Positions 60,824 through 64,000 of a DNA stretch of 64,000 nucleotides are shown here, piece after piece. The stretch comes from Acanthamoeba sp. SK_2022b (Eukaryota; Discosea; Longamoebia; Acanthamoebidae): assembly GCA_027943245.1 (NCBI GenBank), contig JANDJZ010000158.1, positions 1 through 64,000 of the forward strand, in the 5' to 3' direction. The notes beneath the pieces are model-generated. The model was not told the origin of the DNA. It saw only the letters and a list, made by a program, of their open reading frames with translations, and made no database searches. How positions within the stretch are numbered: position 1 is the stretch's first letter; each line of letters starts with the position of its first letter. The position numbers were made by a program, and so were the translations under genes.

Positions 60824-63241
60824 GGGGGGGGAGAGAGAGAGAGAGAGAAAGGGGGAAGAGGGAGAGCAAACCTCTGTTGACGAACCCACGCACGCAGCTG
60901 CACGTTGTCCTTCCACGAGAAGTCGCCCCGCAGGTTCTTGTTGCGGAACTCCTCGTACTTCCGCATCCACGCGTCGGTGCGCCCCTTGGTCATGTAGTTC
61001 TTGACCCGGCGCCGCTTGCTGCTCGCCCGGTCGGCGGCCCCGCCGACGACGGCAGCAGCGTCGTCGTCGTCGTAGTCTTCGCCGCCGCCCGAGCCCGAGC
61101 CGTCGGCGTCTCCCCGGCCCTTGCCGCCGCCGGCGGCGGACAGGCTCTCCCGACGCTTCTTGATGTAGCGGTCGAGGCCGAGCTTCTCGCGGTCGGCCCC
61201 CTCGAGCGCCGCCGCCGCCGTGCCCTCCCGACGTCGCAGCGCTGCCGCTGCGGCGTCGGCGTCGGCGTCGGTCATACGCTCCGCGCCGGCCAGCGACGCT
61301 CCCTCGTCGCTGTCGTCCGAGTAGCCGCCGCCGCCGTCTTGCGAGGACGACGGGTCCATCGACGCGGCGGCCGAGCCGCGGCCGCCCCTCTTGCCGAGCT
61401 TCTTGGCCGCGCTGCTGCTGCCGCTCCCGCTGCCGCGCTGCGCCCACACGAACCCGATGCCCTCCAACAAAACTTTCCTCTCCTCTGAGAGCTTGCCGTT
61501 GCGCCACAGGTACCTGCGCGCATCATTCGGATCGCAGGTGAGCGCACGCGAACGTATGCGGAGAGGAGGGGAGAGATGGGAGGGAGGCGCACCGCTGTCT
61601 TCGTATCCACGCCGACAGGGCCTTGTTCTTGCGCCCCTTGACCTGAGCAGGTGCGCGCCGAGTCATGAACGACGTGTCCCATCCCCCTTCGAAGAGCAAG
61701 TGCAGAGACAAGACAGGGGAGAGGAAGGATACCTCGCAATGGCCATTCTGGTCGTGGAACTGCTTCAGTTGGTCAAACTTGGCCTTCCACATCTGGTCCC
61801 GGTCGCCCTCCTTGTCCGCCTTCTCGCGGTGGCGGCTCCCGAAGCTGTCCTGGACCAGGCCGTCGCCGGCGTTCATCGACTCCGAGTGCGAGAACGGACG
61901 GCCGCCGTCGCTGCCGGCGCCAAAGCCGTGGAGGTCGGCCGCGGGCGCGCCTCTCTCGTCTTCGTCGTCGCGGCTGTCGTCGAGCCCGCCGCCGGCCTCC
62001 ATCTCCTCCTCCCACTCGTCGCCGATCTCCTCCTCGGCGTAGATGCCGATGTCGTCGTCGGCCTCCCGCGCGACTCCCCCGTGCTCCTCCGCCAGGCCGC
62101 CGGCAGAGCGGTCGCTCGCGCCCGCCGCCACGCCGGCCGAGGCCGCGGCTGCCATCGCGTCGTCGACGCCGGCGGCGCGCCCGCTATCGGTGAACCCGTC
62201 TTCGTCGACGTCACCGCCGCCGTTGCCAAAGTCCATCGCCTCAGCGCCGGGCGGGCGCCGGTGGAGCTCCTCCTCCGCCTCGTCCTTGCTGGTGTCGATC
62301 TCCTCCGAGTTGCCCTCGTTGAAGCAAAACAGGTCGAAGCTGCTGCTGGCCTCCCCCGCTCCGGCGATCGGCCGGCGGTTGTCGTCGGCGTCGGCCTCCG
62401 GCGCCGATGGCGGTGGCGGCGATGGCGGTCGAATGCCCGCGCCCTCGCTCGGCGAGGAGGCGGAGGCGGCGGCGTCGAGCGCCGGCGCGTCCATGCGCAG
62501 CTCCTCGTCGGCGCGCAGCAGGCTCTCCTGCACCCGAGAGAGGTCGGTCGCGGTCGTCAGCAGCGGCGACGGGTCGAGTTTGCGCTGCATGGCGATCGAG
62601 GCAGCCGACGTCGATCGGCGGATGATCGATGGAACCGAAAAACTTGGCGCCGGCGACGGGGCCGACGGCGTCGTTGTCGTGGTGGTGGAAGTAGTGGTGG
62701 TGGTGATGGTAGTTGTGGTGGTGAACTCCCCCGTCGTCAGACATGTGGCAGTGGCGAGGGCGGTCGGTTGTGTTGTGGCGTCGGGGTGGATGGTGCACAT
62801 GAGCCTGAGCCGCTCGCCCTCCTCGCTGTTGGCGACGTAGGGCACGAGCAGCGAGAACCGCGCGTGCGACCGGCGCACGCCGTCGCCGTTGTGATTGTCG
62901 TTGTCGTCATCATCGTTTTCGTCGGTGGCCACTCGCTCGAGGGCGGTGGCACCACCGGGCAGCTTGAAGTGCCTGTCCTGCCGACGGCAGAAGAGCTCGA
63001 CCTCGACCCGAGCGCCGTCGGGGGATCCGTTGGCACCGCTCCCCGCGGCCGGCCGGGCCTGGCTGAGCGACTCGCCGAGCGCGGCCAGAGGCACGAGCAG
63101 GTGGACGCGCTCTGTGGCCGACGCCACGACCGAGCCGACCTGGTGGTAGTGGCCGCTCGGCACTATGCGGACCTGCTCGAGCAAAGGATCTCGCAGTAAT
63201 CTGTCTGTTCGCTCATCGACCTGCGTTGGAGATTCGCGCAT
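59232..63241 (-). CDS. Large protein with two helicase-associated (HA) domains
   Basis: Four exons join in phase: 63241-61733, 61642-61593, 61513-60872, 60765-59232, giving about 1,200 residues. Two HA-type modules are visible, each ended by the same splice-spanning motif. The first: WKAKFDQLKQFHDQNGHCE, ALSAWIRRQR, YLWRNGKLSEERK, GIGFVW. The second: WMRKYEEFRNKN, QLRAWVRQQR, YLWRNGKLSKERYHML, AGFDW. HA domains bind nucleic acid and are usually attached to helicases; no helicase is present here. The N-terminal 500 residues are low-complexity with acidic runs. The C-terminal region has a long Glu/Arg-rich coiled coil (about 60050-60480), then Ala/Ser-rich sequence with basic clusters and a His run. 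Probably nuclear. Confidence 0.8.
60779..60818 (+). repeat. (GT)n microsatellite in HA-gene intron
   Basis: 40 nt of GT on the plus strand, thus CA in the transcript, 13 bases from the acceptor, followed by a GA-rich tract. Confidence 0.9.
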
Positions 63242-64000
63242 GCGTTGTGTGAGGTAAGCGAGTGCGATGAGCTAAGCGAGCAGTGGCGACGGAGTGATTT
63301 TGTGTTGTCAAACAAAACAAACAAAAATTGGCCGTTTCCTAATTCAGAACGAGATGAGATTTTTGAGTCCGTTGGGATTCGAGAAGAAGCGATTAACGGC
63401 CCTCGTGGTGTGGGACTGCGGCCGTTAACGATCAATGCAATTAAAAAACGCCCATAAAGCTTGCTGGATGAGGCACCTACTGCCAATAAGTCGATATAAT
63501 CTTCAACTCAGTGGTGTAGCAAGATGCGCCGCTAAACAATTTTCCCTTCCCTGATTCTGATGATTCAACCGCTGCTGATGACCTCCATCAGCGCAGCAGA
63601 ATTGTGCCAGCAACAGTAACGGGTAATGGAAGGGAATAGGGAGAGCTGAAACAACGAGGCGACGAAACGCGCAACAATTGGGTTGGTACCGCGCTACCAA
63701 CAGATGGAACAGGGAAAGAATAATTGCAGGGAGATTAAGCCAACAAACAAACGAACTAAGGGTAAGGATGGGAGAGAGGACGGATGAATAGGGCGGGTAC
63801 CTCGCATGGTGACGTGACCACCGAATGTGGATCGTTCGCTACCACCAGCGCCACAGCATGCGGCGTTTCCATCTCCATCTCTTGTCCTCTTCTTCTCCTT
63901 TGTGTGCCACACTGCGGGCCACTCTCCTCTTCCTCTTTCGTACGCAGCAGAGATGACGATTTTTGCAGATCGTGCGCACGCAAACAACAAAATCGGAGAA
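63242..64000. other. 5' flank of the HA-domain gene; possible further minus exon
   Basis: Mostly intergenic. A minus-strand frame from an ATG at about 63878 (METPHAVALVVANDPHS) runs to a GTACC donor near 63800 and could be the first exon of another transcript or an upstream exon of the HA gene. I could not find a convincing continuation. Confidence 0.3.

Overview
The window looks like nuclear DNA of a free-living amoeba close to Acanthamoeba (inference). Genes are intron-rich and closely packed on both strands. Exons are GC-rich and introns are mostly about 60-110 bp, many with GTAC donors. CA/TG microsatellites sit inside introns. The gene content (double hybrid histidine kinase, helicase-associated domains, PPR, SAYSvFN, class 3 lipase, LRR-AAA) fits an amoebozoan. 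No gene was confirmed by a database search; exon joins come from reading frame continuity, splice dinucleotides and family motifs.

Layout. 1-740: a tRNA-Glu(CUC). 740-8891 (+): a CWC25-like splicing factor, proteasome beta-7 (PSMB4), then two related low-complexity proteins of unknown function. 8892-20600 is a different landscape: AT-rich, degenerate, transposon-like sequence; a minus-strand PPR gene with near-identical repeats; about 1.9 kb of GTGGTGTTGTGGTG satellite; and a decayed Ty1/copia retrotransposon (gag to RNase H) with many stops and frame changes.

20755-38000: a SAYSvFN-domain membrane protein; HMBS (heme synthesis, minus) head to head with a CCA-adding tRNA nucleotidyltransferase (plus); an 8.4 kb two-module hybrid histidine kinase; a polynucleotide kinase/phosphatase with FHA and PBZ domains; and tRNA-Glu(UUC). 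38260-49013: a PHD-finger/protein-kinase fusion; a small unknown minus-strand gene; and an LRR protein ending in a CbbX/SpoVK-type AAA ATPase, which resembles an NLR in logic (sensor repeats plus STAND-like motor) but uses a different ATPase family.

49177-63241: a thioredoxin-UBA-UBX protein (minus), a multi-pass class 3 lipase (plus), a single HMG-box protein (minus), a membrane-anchored MYND protein (minus), a second AT-rich degenerate region, and a large minus-strand protein with two helicase-associated (HA) domains.

Common threads are housekeeping RNA/protein genes (CWC25, PSMB4, CCA enzyme, two tRNA-Glu, HMBS), DNA repair (PNKP) and signalling/sensing (histidine kinase, PHD-kinase, LRR-AAA). 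They are not an operon. Neighbouring divergent start codons as close as 104 and 109 bp suggest shared promoters.
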